DNA from: JBGTFE01 sp049799955
GTDB taxonomy: Bacteria; Acidobacteriota; Blastocatellia; Pyrinomonadales; Pyrinomonadaceae
Direction: 5' to 3'
DNA: 64,000 bases
Assembly: GCA_049799955.1 (NCBI GenBank)
Contig: JBARIW010000102.1
Location: forward strand, 1-64,000
The first letter of the stretch is position 1, and each line of letters starts with the position of its first letter. This document shows, one piece after another, positions 24,296-32,634 of this stretch. The notes beneath the pieces are model-generated. The model ran no database searches and was not told the origin of the DNA. It saw only the letters and a list, made by a program, of their open reading frames with translations. The position numbers were made by a program, and so were the translations under genes.

Positions 24296-25971
24296 AAAAC
24301 CGCGCGTCATCACATCTTTTAATATTGCTTCTGGTCGCCATTCTGGCGGCAATCGCTCATTACGCGATTCATTACGGCGCGCTGATTCGCGGTTATGAAA
24401 CTTCCAGCTTAACCGCATACAGAAATATCGGTCTGCTTCTCGTTCTCGCTTTTCTGCCGATTTTTCTGGCGCGTTTTGCAAAATTTCAGGGCAACTGGAC
24501 GCTTTACACTTCCGCCGTTTTGCTTTTTTCCATCGGTCTGACCGTTCAGTATCGCCTTTTCAGCGACCCCGAATATACTTCGCGCAAGGACAAGGCGGAA
24601 GCTCGTCAGGAAAAATTAAAGACGGCGCAGCTGCATTACATTCAGGAAAATTATTCGGTGGAAAAGAAACAGTTGATGGGACTTCCGCCTTCGCCGCCTT
24701 CGCCGGTCGATTTGTCAAAAGAAACGCCGAGACCTTCGAATGACACGCTGTTCGGCACAATTTTTTCGGGCAGGACATACATCCCGATTTTTGCGATTGC
24801 CTGTTTTATCGGCGTGATTCTGCTGTTCAAGCGCGACGACATTCTGGATATTTTGCAGAAAAACGGATTTTTAATCGTCGCGCTGACGCTCGTTCCTCTT
24901 CTGCTCGCGGCAGTTACCTCGCGCGCGGGAAAATTCGGCGATAATATGACGCCGTGGGAGCCTGCAAAGATTCCGTTTTTGATTGGTTTTGCGGCGATTC
25001 TATCGGTTTTATATAAAAATCTGGCGCGAACTTACTGGGGCGTGCCGCGCGCAAAAGATGTAATTCCGCTCGTTTTTATGGCGATTTTGCCGTTTGTTCC
25101 GTTCTTCGTTCTGAAAGATTTCGGGCAAATGATGGTTTTCAGCTCGGTTTACGCGACGCTTTATATAATTGCCGTTCGGCGTCTGCCGCAGAGAATCGTG
25201 CTTATCGGAAGCGTTCTTCTGCTCGTCGGCGTTCTCGTTGTCGGCGCTCTGCCCGAAGACACGCAGGCGAAAATTCCGCTGCTTCCGACGCTCGCCAAAC
25301 CCGTCAAAAAAGTTTTGCCCGACCGTATTCAACAGCGCTTTCATTTGTGGCTCGACGGTTTTAATCCGCCGACGCCGGAAACCGATTGGTGGAAAAAAGA
25401 TTACGACGAATATTATAAAAAGCTGGTCGAAAAAGAGCCGAATCTGCCGACGCTGCTTGAACAAGACCCGAATTTGCAAAAATCGATTAACGTCGATGCG
25501 TGGTTTGACGTTCTGGCTTTTCAGCCCGCGCAGGCGACTTTCGGTTTGTCTTCCGGCGGAACGACCGGGCGAGGTTTAGGTTTGGGTTATGTCGAGCTGA
25601 TTCCGGTTTCCGATTCCGATTATATTTACGCCGCTCTGGCAGAAGAACTTGGACTTTTGGGCGGTTTACTGGTAATCTTTGCGCTGATAACCTTTGTGAG
25701 CGCTGGAGTTCGGACGGCGTTCGAGGCGAGGGATATGTTCAGCAAGCTTTGCGCGGCGGGACTTTCGGCATTTATCGGTTTTCAGGCTTTGGTAAATATG
25801 GGCGGCATCACGCGCGCGCTTCCGATGACCGGAATCACGTTGCCGTTTGTCAGTCACGGCGGTTTCAGCCTTATAACGAGCTTTGTGATGCTCGGAATGC
25901 TGATGGCGTTTTCGCATCGAAACGCGGTTGACCGGCAAATCGAGGCTGAGAGGATTTTGGAAAATCATTAA
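24292..25971 (+). CDS. RodA/FtsW/SpoVE-family glycosyltransferase
   Basis: 559 residues, polytopic SEDS protein that polymerises glycan strands from lipid II. The C-terminal half has family motifs: FGLSSGGTTGRGLGLG, DSDYIYAALAEELGLLGG, and LPMTGITLPFVSHGGFSL. It is longer than typical (about 370-450) because of a 60-residue soluble insert (about 90-150) and a 100-residue loop (about 340-410). Start codon overlaps the PBP stop (ATGA). It forms the polymerase-transpeptidase pair with the preceding PBP. Confidence 0.94.
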   Translation: MKNRASSHLLILLLVAILAAIAHYAIHYGALIRGYETSSLTAYRNIGLLLVLAFLPIFLARFAKFQGNWTLYTSAVLLFSIGLTVQYRLFSDPEYTSRKDKAEARQEKLKTAQLHYIQENYSVEKKQLMGLPPSPPSPVDLSKETPRPSNDTLFGTIFSGRTYIPIFAIACFIGVILLFKRDDILDILQKNGFLIVALTLVPLLLAAVTSRAGKFGDNMTPWEPAKIPFLIGFAAILSVLYKNLARTYWGVPRAKDVIPLVFMAILPFVPFFVLKDFGQMMVFSSVYATLYIIAVRRLPQRIVLIGSVLLLVGVLVVGALPEDTQAKIPLLPTLAKPVKKVLPDRIQQRFHLWLDGFNPPTPETDWWKKDYDEYYKKLVEKEPNLPTLLEQDPNLQKSINVDAWFDVLAFQPAQATFGLSSGGTTGRGLGLGYVELIPVSDSDYIYAALAEELGLLGGLLVIFALITFVSAGVRTAFEARDMFSKLCAAGLSAFIGFQALVNMGGITRALPMTGITLPFVSHGGFSLITSFVMLGMLMAFSHRNAVDRQIEAERILENH

Positions 25972-25973
25972 AT

Positions 25974-26086
25974 ATCAAGATTCAAAATTCAAGATTCAAA
26001 ATTGGAAAATGTCAGTTACAATCTTAAATCTTAAATATTAAATATTAAATCTTGAATTTTGAATTTTGAATCTTGAATCTTGAATA
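25974..26086. repeat. Inverted heptamer-array spacer (AATCTTG family)
   Basis: ATCAAGATTCAAAATTCAAG-type left arm and ATCTTAAATATTAAATCTTG-type right arm with centre GAAAATGTCAGTTAC, inside the FHA-PBP-RodA-PP2C operon. It may therefore form a hairpin in the mRNA before the phosphatase gene. Confidence 0.9.
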
Positions 26087-26107
26087 CTAAACGCGGAGAA
26101 AACAATA

Positions 26108-27670
26108 ATGGAATATAACTTTCAGATTGATTCGGCGGCAGTTTCAGACCGCGGGCTAAGCGAAAAGCGTCCGCAAAACGAGGATTCTTTTCTTGAGCTT
26201 GCCGAGCGCGGCGTTTTTGCCGTTGCCGACGGTGTCGGCGGCGCGCAGGCGGGCGATGTCGCTTCGCAGATGGCGGTCGAGATTCTCGGCGAAGCTTTTG
26301 TCAATTCGCGCCCGAACTCGGATGCGGAAGAAGTTATGAAAGCCGCCATCGAGCAGGCGAATTCTTCGATTTTCCAAATGTCGCACGATTTGGCGCAGCT
26401 TTCGACGATGGCGACAACCGTGGTTGCGCTTCACGTCGCCGGAAATATCGCGACAATCGGGCACGTCGGCGATTCGCGCCTTTATCGGCTGGACGGAAAC
26501 GGCACGCTTTACCGCGAAACGCAAGACCATTCGGTCGTCGAAGAAGAAGTTCGCGCCGGGCGGATGACGCCGCAGCAAGCCGCAACGCATCCAAGCCGAA
26601 ACGTAATCAGCCGCGCGCTCGGCGCGGAATCGACGGTTGAAATCGATATGAAAACGATTATGTTCGAGCCGAACACGTCGTTTTTGCTTTGCTCGGACGG
26701 CATCACGCGCCACATCGACGATTTTGAAATCCGCGACCTTTTAAATTCCGGTCAAAATCCTTCCGAAATTACCGCGCAGATGAAGGAAATCTGCTACGAG
26801 CGCGGCGCGGAAGACAATCTGACCGCCGTGATTATCAAAGTCGGCGAAGCCGTCGCTCCGCAAAGTTCGAACGGGCACAGCCATGCCGATTTTGAAGAAC
26901 CGACGATTGCCGCCGCGCGCGTGGCGAATGCAAATAATTTTGCGGAGATTGAAGAAAGAGCGGACGAAGCCGAAATTCCGACGCATAATCTTTCGATGTC
27001 AGATATTCAGACGACGCCGGACTATGCCGAAACGCAGGAAATGAAACCGATTGTGCCGAAATTCGAGCCGGCTGTTTCGGAAAATGAGACTGCTGAAGAA
27101 TCAAAAAGGGAAGCTTTTACTGTCAAAACGGAAGAAAAAAGCGACGACGGATTATTCGGCAAGCTCTTGTCGTCTTTGCTTTTGCTGATTATCGGCGCTC
27201 TTTTGGGCGCGGGCGCGTATTATTTCTTCACCCAAAGCAGTAAACCGGTTGTAACTCCGCAAATTACACAGATGCAGTCGCCGGATATTCCATTCACGGC
27301 TTTTGAAAATTTGCGCCGTACGGTGGACAAAGAACCCGAAAAATACATCGCCGCAAACGCGAGCGCGCCCAGAAATGCAGAAGATTTTTATCTTTTAGGA
27401 CGCGCGTATCTTTTGACGGGCAAATTCGGTGAAGCTAAAAAGTCTCTGGACGAAGCGAAAAATCATCTGGTCGAAGTCGGCGCGATAAACAGCAAAGTTC
27501 TCTCAAACGACATCGAAACCGGCTTGATTATTGCGAACAATCCGTATGCGCAGGAAGAGTTTAAGAAAAAATTAAACCTGACGAAAACCGATTCGGCTGT
27601 TCCGGCAAATTCGGGCGTTAATTCCCCGGCTGTAAACCCATCAAACCCGGGCAGCGTGCCGGAAAATTAA
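26108..27670 (+). CDS. PP2C-family Ser/Thr phosphatase with membrane anchor
   Basis: 520 residues. The PP2C catalytic domain (about 1-245) has motifs KRPQNEDSF, VADGVGGAQAGDVAS, GHVGDSRLYRL, SDGITRHIDD and EDNLTAVII with all metal-binding Asp residues. A linker leads to a membrane helix (about 354-375) and an extracytoplasmic helical, TPR-like segment (about 395-490; AEDFYLLGRAYLLTGKFGEAKKSLDEAK). This is the expected counterpart of the kinase at 19445, as PstP is to PknA/B. A bidirectional terminator closes the operon. Confidence 0.94.
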   Translation: MEYNFQIDSAAVSDRGLSEKRPQNEDSFLELAERGVFAVADGVGGAQAGDVASQMAVEILGEAFVNSRPNSDAEEVMKAAIEQANSSIFQMSHDLAQLSTMATTVVALHVAGNIATIGHVGDSRLYRLDGNGTLYRETQDHSVVEEEVRAGRMTPQQAATHPSRNVISRALGAESTVEIDMKTIMFEPNTSFLLCSDGITRHIDDFEIRDLLNSGQNPSEITAQMKEICYERGAEDNLTAVIIKVGEAVAPQSSNGHSHADFEEPTIAAARVANANNFAEIEERADEAEIPTHNLSMSDIQTTPDYAETQEMKPIVPKFEPAVSENETAEESKREAFTVKTEEKSDDGLFGKLLSSLLLLIIGALLGAGAYYFFTQSSKPVVTPQITQMQSPDIPFTAFENLRRTVDKEPEKYIAANASAPRNAEDFYLLGRAYLLTGKFGEAKKSLDEAKNHLVEVGAINSKVLSNDIETGLIIANNPYAQEEFKKKLNLTKTDSAVPANSGVNSPAVNPSNPGSVPEN

Positions 27671-27690
27671 TTTGTAAGAATATCAACATT

Positions 27691-27716
27691 AAAAAGCGGG
27701 TTAATGCCCGCTTTTT
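27691..27716. terminator. Bidirectional terminator
   Basis: AAAAAGCGGG (27691-27700) pairs with CCCGCTTTTT (27707-27716) around a 6-nt loop, with A run and T run on either side. It serves the convergent PP2C (+) and TrmH-like (-) genes; the stop of the latter is at 27717-27719. Confidence 0.9.
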
Positions 27717-28520
27717 TTATTGCTTGATTTGTCTTTTCGCTTCAAACAAAATCACGCCGCAGGCGACCGCCAGATTTAGGCTCTCGACATCGTTTTCCAT
27801 CGGAATTATCAGGCTTTGGTCAACTTCCGCTCTTTCCTGCTCGCTCAATCCGTGCGCTTCGGAGCCGAAAATCAGCAGTCGCGGTTTTCCCCAATCGATT
27901 TCGGCATAGCTTTTTTCAGCGTTAATATCGGCGCAAATCGAAACGAGATTTTTTTCCTTTGCCCAATCCAGAGCCTCGAAATAATCGACATTATTCCAAA
28001 TCGGAAGTCTCAAAGACGCGCCCATCGCGCCGCGCAGAGCTTTCGGCGAGAAAACATCAACCGAATTTTCCGTCAAAATCACGCCCGAAACTCCAGCCGC
28101 TTCTGCCGTCCGCAAAATCGCGCCTAAATTTGAAGGATTGTTTATTTGATGAAGCAAAACGACCAGCGGAAATTCGCGCAAATCATTTCGCAAATTCATT
28201 TCAAGAAAGCTTTTTCCCGTATCCGGTTTAACTGAAATTACGATGACGCCCTGAGAATGTTTTGTATCGGAAATCGAATCGAAAATATTTTCGGAAATCT
28301 CAAAAAGGTTTAAATTTTCCGCATTTTGCAGAAAATCCTTTCCACGTTCGGTTTTGCTGAAGCTACGGGTAAAAAAAATATCGGAAATTTCTAAATTTGA
28401 CCGCAAAGCTTCTTCAGCAAGCCGCAAGCCTTCGATAAAAATGAGTTTACCGGCTTTACCGTCGCGGACTTTTTTGGCAAGCTTTATTTTTTGATTATCG
28501 CGGCTGGTAATTTTCAGCAT
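27717..28520 (-). CDS. TrmH/SpoU-family RNA 2'-O-methyltransferase
   Basis: 267 residues. A small N-terminal substrate-binding domain (about 1-95; RDNQKIKLAKKVRDGK, FIEGLRLAEEALRS) precedes a SPOUT knot domain with motif 1 LLHQINNPSNLGAILRTAEAAG, motif 2 LLIFGSEAHGLSEQE and motif 3 IPMENDVESLNLAVACGVILFE. It is expected to methylate a ribose in rRNA or tRNA using SAM. Exact target unknown (RlmB/TsnR-like). Confidence 0.93.
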   Translation of the reverse strand: MLKITSRDNQKIKLAKKVRDGKAGKLIFIEGLRLAEEALRSNLEISDIFFTRSFSKTERGKDFLQNAENLNLFEISENIFDSISDTKHSQGVIVISVKPDTGKSFLEMNLRNDLREFPLVVLLHQINNPSNLGAILRTAEAAGVSGVILTENSVDVFSPKALRGAMGASLRLPIWNNVDYFEALDWAKEKNLVSICADINAEKSYAEIDWGKPRLLIFGSEAHGLSEQERAEVDQSLIIPMENDVESLNLAVACGVILFEAKRQIKQ

Positions 28521-28591
28521 TGAAAATTTATTCTGCTTTTAAAATCAAATTTGTTGAGAATCAATTTTGATTATGCCATAATTCTTTTTCT

Positions 28592-28664
28592 GCGCCCGTA
28601 GCTCAGTGGATAGAGTGTTCGGCTCCGAACCGAAAGGTCGCAAGTTCAATCCTTGCCGGGCGTA
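28592..28664 (+). tRNA. tRNA-Arg (anticodon CCG)
   Basis: Cloverleaf by eye: acceptor GCGCCCG/CGGGCGT, D arm GCTC-GAGT, anticodon stem TTCGG/CCGAA with loop CTCCGAA (anticodon CCG at 28625-28627), variable AGGTC, T arm GCAAG-TTCAATC-CTTGC, discriminator A. CCA is not encoded. Pair 1-72 is G-U and the D stem ends in G-U, slightly unusual but compatible with function. Confidence 0.93.
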
Positions 28665-28853
28665 TTCAATTTTTAATTCTTCAATATGTTTTTCCCAACT
28701 ATAATCTGAAGCCCAACGAATGTGTTTTGATTGACCGTTTTTTACAGGTTCAATCCGTAGCCAACCGCCTGTCGGATGGTTTTTACCGGAATTCCATAAA
28801 GTGAATCGTTGGCAACACAAAAGATTCGCTGTGGTTTCCAAGTTCAAACTTTT
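28665..28853 (-). pseudogene. Possible remnant of a small protein gene
   Basis: An open minus-strand frame of about 60 residues (RFTLWNSGKNHPTGGW, EPVKNGQSKHIRWASDY) lies between the cyclophilin gene and the tRNA. It then runs on into the antisense of tRNA-Arg, which is not real coding. The protein-like part could be a gene fragment truncated at the tRNA 3' end. There is no ATG; only TTG near 28847 could start it. I do not recognise the family. Confidence 0.25.
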
Positions 28854-28861
28854 TCATCAAA

Positions 28862-29518
28862 TTATCTCGGCTGAAAAGTTATCTGCTTTATCTTTATATC
28901 TTCGAGCGGGCGTTCGGCTCGTCCCGGATTGTTTTTATCGGTCGGCGCGCTGGCAATCATATCGGCGTTGTTCATTCCTTCGATAACTTTACCGAAAACC
29001 GTATAATTTTTGTCCCACGAAGGAAAACGCTTCATCGTGATATAAAACTGGCAGTTCGCCGAATTCGGGTCTTGAGTTCGGGCTGCGCCGACGATTCCGC
29101 GCTCGAACGGAACGTCGGAAAATTCCGCCGGAAGGTCGGGAAGGTCTGAGCCGCCCTGACCGTCGTTGTCGGGATTATTGTCTTTCGAATTCGGGTCGCC
29201 GCCCTGAATGACGATTGCGCTGACGCGGTGAAATGTTATGCCGTTATAAAAACCCTGTTTGGCAAGCGTTTTGAAACGTTCGACCATTTGCGGCGCGATG
29301 TTTGAATAAAGCTCGATTTTAATCGTTCCGTAAGCCGGTTCTGCCATTTCGAGAACGGCGATTTCGCTGTCGGCAACGGGCGCGACGCCGGTTTTGACTT
29401 CGGTTTTCGTGTTTGTCGATAAATTCGCTTTTTTATTGGCGGCTTTTTTATTGCCGCCGCAGGAAATCGAAAATAAAAGCGAGAATAAAACGATAAAAAG
29501 AGATAATTTTTTAGTCAT
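28862..29518 (-). CDS. Cyclophilin-type peptidylprolyl isomerase, lipoprotein
   Basis: 218 residues. The N-terminal signal has a lipobox (LFSISC, Cys near residue 20), so this one is exported and membrane-anchored. The cyclophilin domain (about 50-218) has VERFKTLAKQGFYNGITFHRV, IQGGDPNSKD, SANCQFYITM and YTVFGKVIEGMN. The active-site Arg of FHRV and Gln of QFYI are present; the Trp is missing, as is common in bacterial forms. It assists folding in the periplasm. A cytoplasmic cyclophilin is encoded nearby at 30070. Confidence 0.93.
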   Translation of the reverse strand: MTKKLSLFIVLFSLLFSISCGGNKKAANKKANLSTNTKTEVKTGVAPVADSEIAVLEMAEPAYGTIKIELYSNIAPQMVERFKTLAKQGFYNGITFHRVSAIVIQGGDPNSKDNNPDNDGQGGSDLPDLPAEFSDVPFERGIVGAARTQDPNSANCQFYITMKRFPSWDKNYTVFGKVIEGMNNADMIASAPTDKNNPGRAERPLEDIKIKQITFQPR

Positions 29519-29535
29519 AAATTAATAAAGATTTT

Positions 29536-29985
29536 CTAAAAATTCTTGTCGCTGTCAAGCAAAATTGTTACGGGACCATCATTTACCAGTTCGACATTCA
29601 TCATAGCCTGAAAACGTCCGGTGCCGACTTTGGCAACTTGCTTTCGCGCTTCCGAGACGAAAAACTCGTAAAGCTTGTTAGCCCTTTCCGGCGCGGCGGC
29701 TTCGATAAATGAAGGTCGCCTGCCGCGTCTCGCGTCGCCGTAAAGCGTAAATTGCGAAACGACCAGAAGCTCGCCCGAAATATCGAGCAAAGAAAGATTC
29801 ATTTTCTCATCCGCGTCTTCGAAAATGCGAAGATTCAGCGTTTTTTCCAAAAGATAAACGGCTTCTTTCTCAGAATCTTCGCGCGATATGCCAAGCAAAA
29901 CCAAAAGTCCTCTACCGATTTCGCCTGTAATTTCGCCTTCAACCGAAACTTTTGCGCGGGAAACTCTTTGAATTACGACACGCAT
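29536..29985 (-). CDS. dtd: D-aminoacyl-tRNA deacylase
   Basis: 149 residues. It hydrolyses D-aminoacyl (and glycyl) esters from mischarged tRNA, a proofreading step in the cytoplasm. The start MRVVIQRVSRAKVSVEGE, the active-site SQFTLYGDARRGRRPSF (near residues 78-95), and the NDGPVTILLDS cis Gly-Pro motif at the C-terminus are diagnostic. Length is normal. Located in a run of minus-strand housekeeping genes. Confidence 0.96.
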   Translation of the reverse strand: MRVVIQRVSRAKVSVEGEITGEIGRGLLVLLGISREDSEKEAVYLLEKTLNLRIFEDADEKMNLSLLDISGELLVVSQFTLYGDARRGRRPSFIEAAAPERANKLYEFFVSEARKQVAKVGTGRFQAMMNVELVNDGPVTILLDSDKNF

Positions 29986-29991
29986 AAATTA

Positions 29992-30069
29992 AATGGAAAA
30001 TGGAAAGTGGAAAATACGAGAAAACAATTCTTCATTTTCCATTTTCCGTTTTCCATTTTCCGTTTCCCA
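29992..30069. repeat. Inverted heptamer-array spacer (CATTTTC family)
   Basis: AAATGGAAAATGGAAAGTGG left arm and CATTTTCCATTTTCCGTTTT right arm (7-bp units) with centre ACGAGAAAACAATTC. It sits between the cyclophilin stop and the dtd start. Confidence 0.88.
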
Positions 30070-30555
30070 TTACTCTTCAATATAAACCTTATCCATTCGC
30101 ACTTCTTCGACGGGTCTGTCGCCGGGAAGCGTTTTTACTGCGGCGATAGCGTCAACCACATCTTGTCCTTCAATTACCCGACCGAATTTTGTATATGCAG
30201 ACGGCAAAGGATAATCGACGTGCATTATAAAAAACTGCGAGCCGTTGGTGTTCGGTCCGGCATTTGCCATTGCGACCGTTCCTTTATTATACGCGCCCTG
30301 GTAAAGCATTGAATTTCTATCGATTTCATCATCAAACCGTCCGCCCCAGGCTGATGCGCCGCCGCGCCCTGAGCCTTCCGGGTCGCCGCCCTGAATCATA
30401 AAATTCGGGATGACGCGGTGAAAAATCACGCCGTCGTAATAACCTTTTTCCGCCAGAAGCCGAAAATTTTCCGTCGTTTTCGGCGCGTCCGTCTCAAGAA
30501 GCTCAAATTTGATTGTTCCCTTGTTCGTCTCTAAAACTGCTGTTCTGTTAGCCAT
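30070..30555 (-). CDS. Cyclophilin-type peptidylprolyl isomerase, cytoplasmic
   Basis: 161 residues without signal peptide. Motifs: GYYDGVIFHRVIPNFMIQGGDP, GTVAMANAGPNTNGSQFFIMH and YTKFGRVIEGQDVVDAI. The catalytic Arg and Gln are present. It catalyses cis-trans isomerisation of prolyl bonds. The 5' end overlaps the Cof phosphatase gene by 8 bp, implying co-transcription (MltG - Cof - PPIase order on the minus strand). Confidence 0.95.
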   Translation of the reverse strand: MANRTAVLETNKGTIKFELLETDAPKTTENFRLLAEKGYYDGVIFHRVIPNFMIQGGDPEGSGRGGASAWGGRFDDEIDRNSMLYQGAYNKGTVAMANAGPNTNGSQFFIMHVDYPLPSAYTKFGRVIEGQDVVDAIAAVKTLPGDRPVEEVRMDKVYIEE

Positions 30556-31426
30556 TAAATTCTCCTAAAATATATTTTTCGATTGCTGCGGCAACGCCGT
30601 TTTCGTCGTTACTTACAGTTGTATAAAATTCTTTGCGTTCGAGCAAACTCGGGTCGGCGTTTCCCATTACAACCGGCGTTCCAGCAAATTCGAGCATTTC
30701 CAAATCGTTGAAATTATCGCCCATCGTCATCACGTTTTCAGCCGCTAAATCGTTCAAAAGAGCGAGTTTTTCAACTCCGATTCCCTTCGAAGCGTCCGGC
30801 GGCAAAATATCTATCAAAGTAAAATTCATGCGCGGGTAAACAGTCGTCAAAACAGTTGCGATTGAATCGAGCTCGGCTTTGAGAATCATTTCCAGATGAG
30901 CCATCGGCGCGCAAGCGTCTGAAAATGAAACGTGTACGGTTTCAGTTTGGTCAAGAGCTTTTTCCAAAGATTCTACGTGATGAACGGCTTCGTCGGCTTC
31001 GTCGCCGTGCAGAGTGCGCGACCACGCGAGATATTTTTGCAGCGGAACGTTTTCGACGGAAATGCGGTCGTAAAACAAAGTTCCTTTGCCGTTCGGGTCG
31101 GAACTGAGCATCGCGTCCGCGCCGAATTCACGCCCGACGCGCAGGATTTGCCTGATAGTTTCGTTTGAAAGAATTGAAACCGCCACAGTTTCCAAACTGT
31201 CGGCGTATTTCAAAAGCGCGCCGTTATGAGTAATTAAAGGCGCATTGAGTTGAAGCTCCAACCCGACCGGACGCGCATCGCGGAAACGCCTGCCGGTCGC
31301 AATCGTAACCAGAACGCCCTTTTCTTCGGCGCGTCTTATAGCTTGTTTATTAGCTTCGGGAATTTTGCCGCGAGAATCAAGCAAAGTTCCGTCTAAATCG
31401 AGCGCAAGCAGTTTGATTTTACACAT
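30548..31426 (-). CDS. Cof-type HAD phosphatase
   Basis: 292 residues. HAD motif I LLALDLDGTLLDS is near residue 7, motif II TIATGRRFRD near 42, and the C-terminal motif MTMGDNFNDLEMLEFAG with PVVMGNA near 240-255 defines the Cof/IIB group. These hydrolyse sugar phosphates, flavin mononucleotide or similar. Substrate not predictable. It overlaps the cyclophilin gene by 8 bp and begins 3 bp after mltG. Confidence 0.94.
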   Translation of the reverse strand: MCKIKLLALDLDGTLLDSRGKIPEANKQAIRRAEEKGVLVTIATGRRFRDARPVGLELQLNAPLITHNGALLKYADSLETVAVSILSNETIRQILRVGREFGADAMLSSDPNGKGTLFYDRISVENVPLQKYLAWSRTLHGDEADEAVHHVESLEKALDQTETVHVSFSDACAPMAHLEMILKAELDSIATVLTTVYPRMNFTLIDILPPDASKGIGVEKLALLNDLAAENVMTMGDNFNDLEMLEFAGTPVVMGNADPSLLERKEFYTTVSNDENGVAAAIEKYILGEFNG

Positions 31427-31429
31427 TTA

Positions 31430-32500
31430 TTAATTATTTTCTTCTGCTTTTTTCTTCACTCGTTCCTGTTCGAGCCATTGTTGATAAGCGGCTTTACCTT
31501 TTTCAAATTCGGCGGCTGACGAGTAGAAATGATGCGAGCCGTCATTTTTTTCGACATCGCGGACGTAGTAAAGATAATCGGTTTGCGCCGGATTCAGCGC
31601 GGCTTTGATTGCGCTTTCGGACACGGATGCAATCGGTCCGGGCGGAATTCCGCCGTAGCGTCTTGTGTTATACGGCGAATCGACTTCGACATCGCTTTTG
31701 TTCACCGTTCCGTCCCACCGGTTCTGCATTTTGGCGACGTAAATAAACGTCATATCGATGCCGAGCGGTATATTTTGTTTCAGACGGTTGTAAATCACCG
31801 AAGAGACAATCGGGCGGTCTGTTTCGACACCTGCTTCTGTTTCAATCAGCGAAGCAAGCGTAACGATTTCGCGCGGAGTTCTGCCGAGCTGTTTGGCTTT
31901 ATCGTTCCATTCCGGCTTCCAGATTTTCTGAAACTGCTCGACCATTCGCTTGATGATTTCCTGCGGTTTCGTCTCTTTCGGAAAGTTGTAAGTGCTTGGA
32001 TACATATAACCTTCGAGATTTTTCGCCGTCGGGTCAAAGTCTTTTATGAGGCTCACATCGTCCATAAAATAAAGTATCGCCTTATCGTCCATCGGAGGAT
32101 TTTGCGGGAATTTTTCGGCGATTCGCTTGGCAATATCGAATCGCGTAAAGCCTTCGGGAATCGTTAATTTAACGGTTTTTTCCTCGCCTTTTTCGAGTTC
32201 CTTTAAAACCTGCAAAGGCGTTATCGGCGAATCGAATTGAAAATCTCCGGCTTGAAAACGGCTCGCGTCGCCGAATGTTCGCAGGTAAATCTGGACGGGC
32301 AAAGCGCTTGCGAGAATGTTTTCGGCGGCGAGCTTGTCGATGATTTCATTCGGCGTCGAGCCTTTCGGAATCTGGATGGTTTGATTTGCTTTTTCGTGCT
32401 GATGCGGTTTGTTCATCGAGTTGTAAATCCAGTAAGAAACGCCGCACAAAGCGAGAATCGAGATTATAAAAAGGACAAATAAAAGACGTATAAATTTCAT
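31430..32500 (-). CDS. mltG: Endolytic murein transglycosylase MltG
   Basis: 356 residues, inner-membrane enzyme that cuts nascent peptidoglycan strands. N-terminal anchor (about 5-27), LysM-like region (about 40-105; IQIPKGSTPNEIIDKLAAENI), then the YceG catalytic domain: VTLASLIETEAGV holds the catalytic Glu near residue 223, followed by VIYNRLKQNIPLGIDMTF and SPYNTRRYGGIPPGPIASVS. Typical length. First gene of a minus-strand operon with the Cof phosphatase and cyclophilin. Confidence 0.96.
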   Translation of the reverse strand: MKFIRLLFVLFIISILALCGVSYWIYNSMNKPHQHEKANQTIQIPKGSTPNEIIDKLAAENILASALPVQIYLRTFGDASRFQAGDFQFDSPITPLQVLKELEKGEEKTVKLTIPEGFTRFDIAKRIAEKFPQNPPMDDKAILYFMDDVSLIKDFDPTAKNLEGYMYPSTYNFPKETKPQEIIKRMVEQFQKIWKPEWNDKAKQLGRTPREIVTLASLIETEAGVETDRPIVSSVIYNRLKQNIPLGIDMTFIYVAKMQNRWDGTVNKSDVEVDSPYNTRRYGGIPPGPIASVSESAIKAALNPAQTDYLYYVRDVEKNDGSHHFYSSAAEFEKGKAAYQQWLEQERVKKKAEENN

Positions 32501-32529
32501 TGCGTTAAAATTTTAACAATGCGAGAGAG

Positions 32530-32625
32530 TTCCCGCAAAGAAAGGCTTCGGATAAAAACTTAAAATTCAGCTATTTATTGCTTTCTTTATTGATTTCCTT
32601 TGCGTGCTTTGCGCCTTTGCGGGAA
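32530..32625. repeat. Inverted repeat TTCCCGCAAAG / CTTTGCGGGAA
   Basis: An 11-bp perfect inverted repeat (32530-32540 and 32615-32625). Its right part contains TTTGCGTGCTTTGCGCC repeats. It lies between divergent mltG and thpR, so the same inverted design also occurs at a promoter region. The first 19 codons of the longer thpR frame fall in it and are not genuine. Confidence 0.75.
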
Positions 32626-32634
32626 AATAAACGG

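Noticed and set aside
28545..28847. 100-residue minus-strand ORF ending ARQGLNLRPFGSEPNTLSTE
   Set aside because: The C-terminal part is the antisense translation of tRNA-Arg, a well-known spurious protein pattern. Only the upstream 60 residues were kept as a doubtful remnant.
32578..32634. 19-residue N-terminal extension of ThpR
   Set aside because: These codons lie in inverted-repeat DNA; GTG at 32635 gives the conserved family start.
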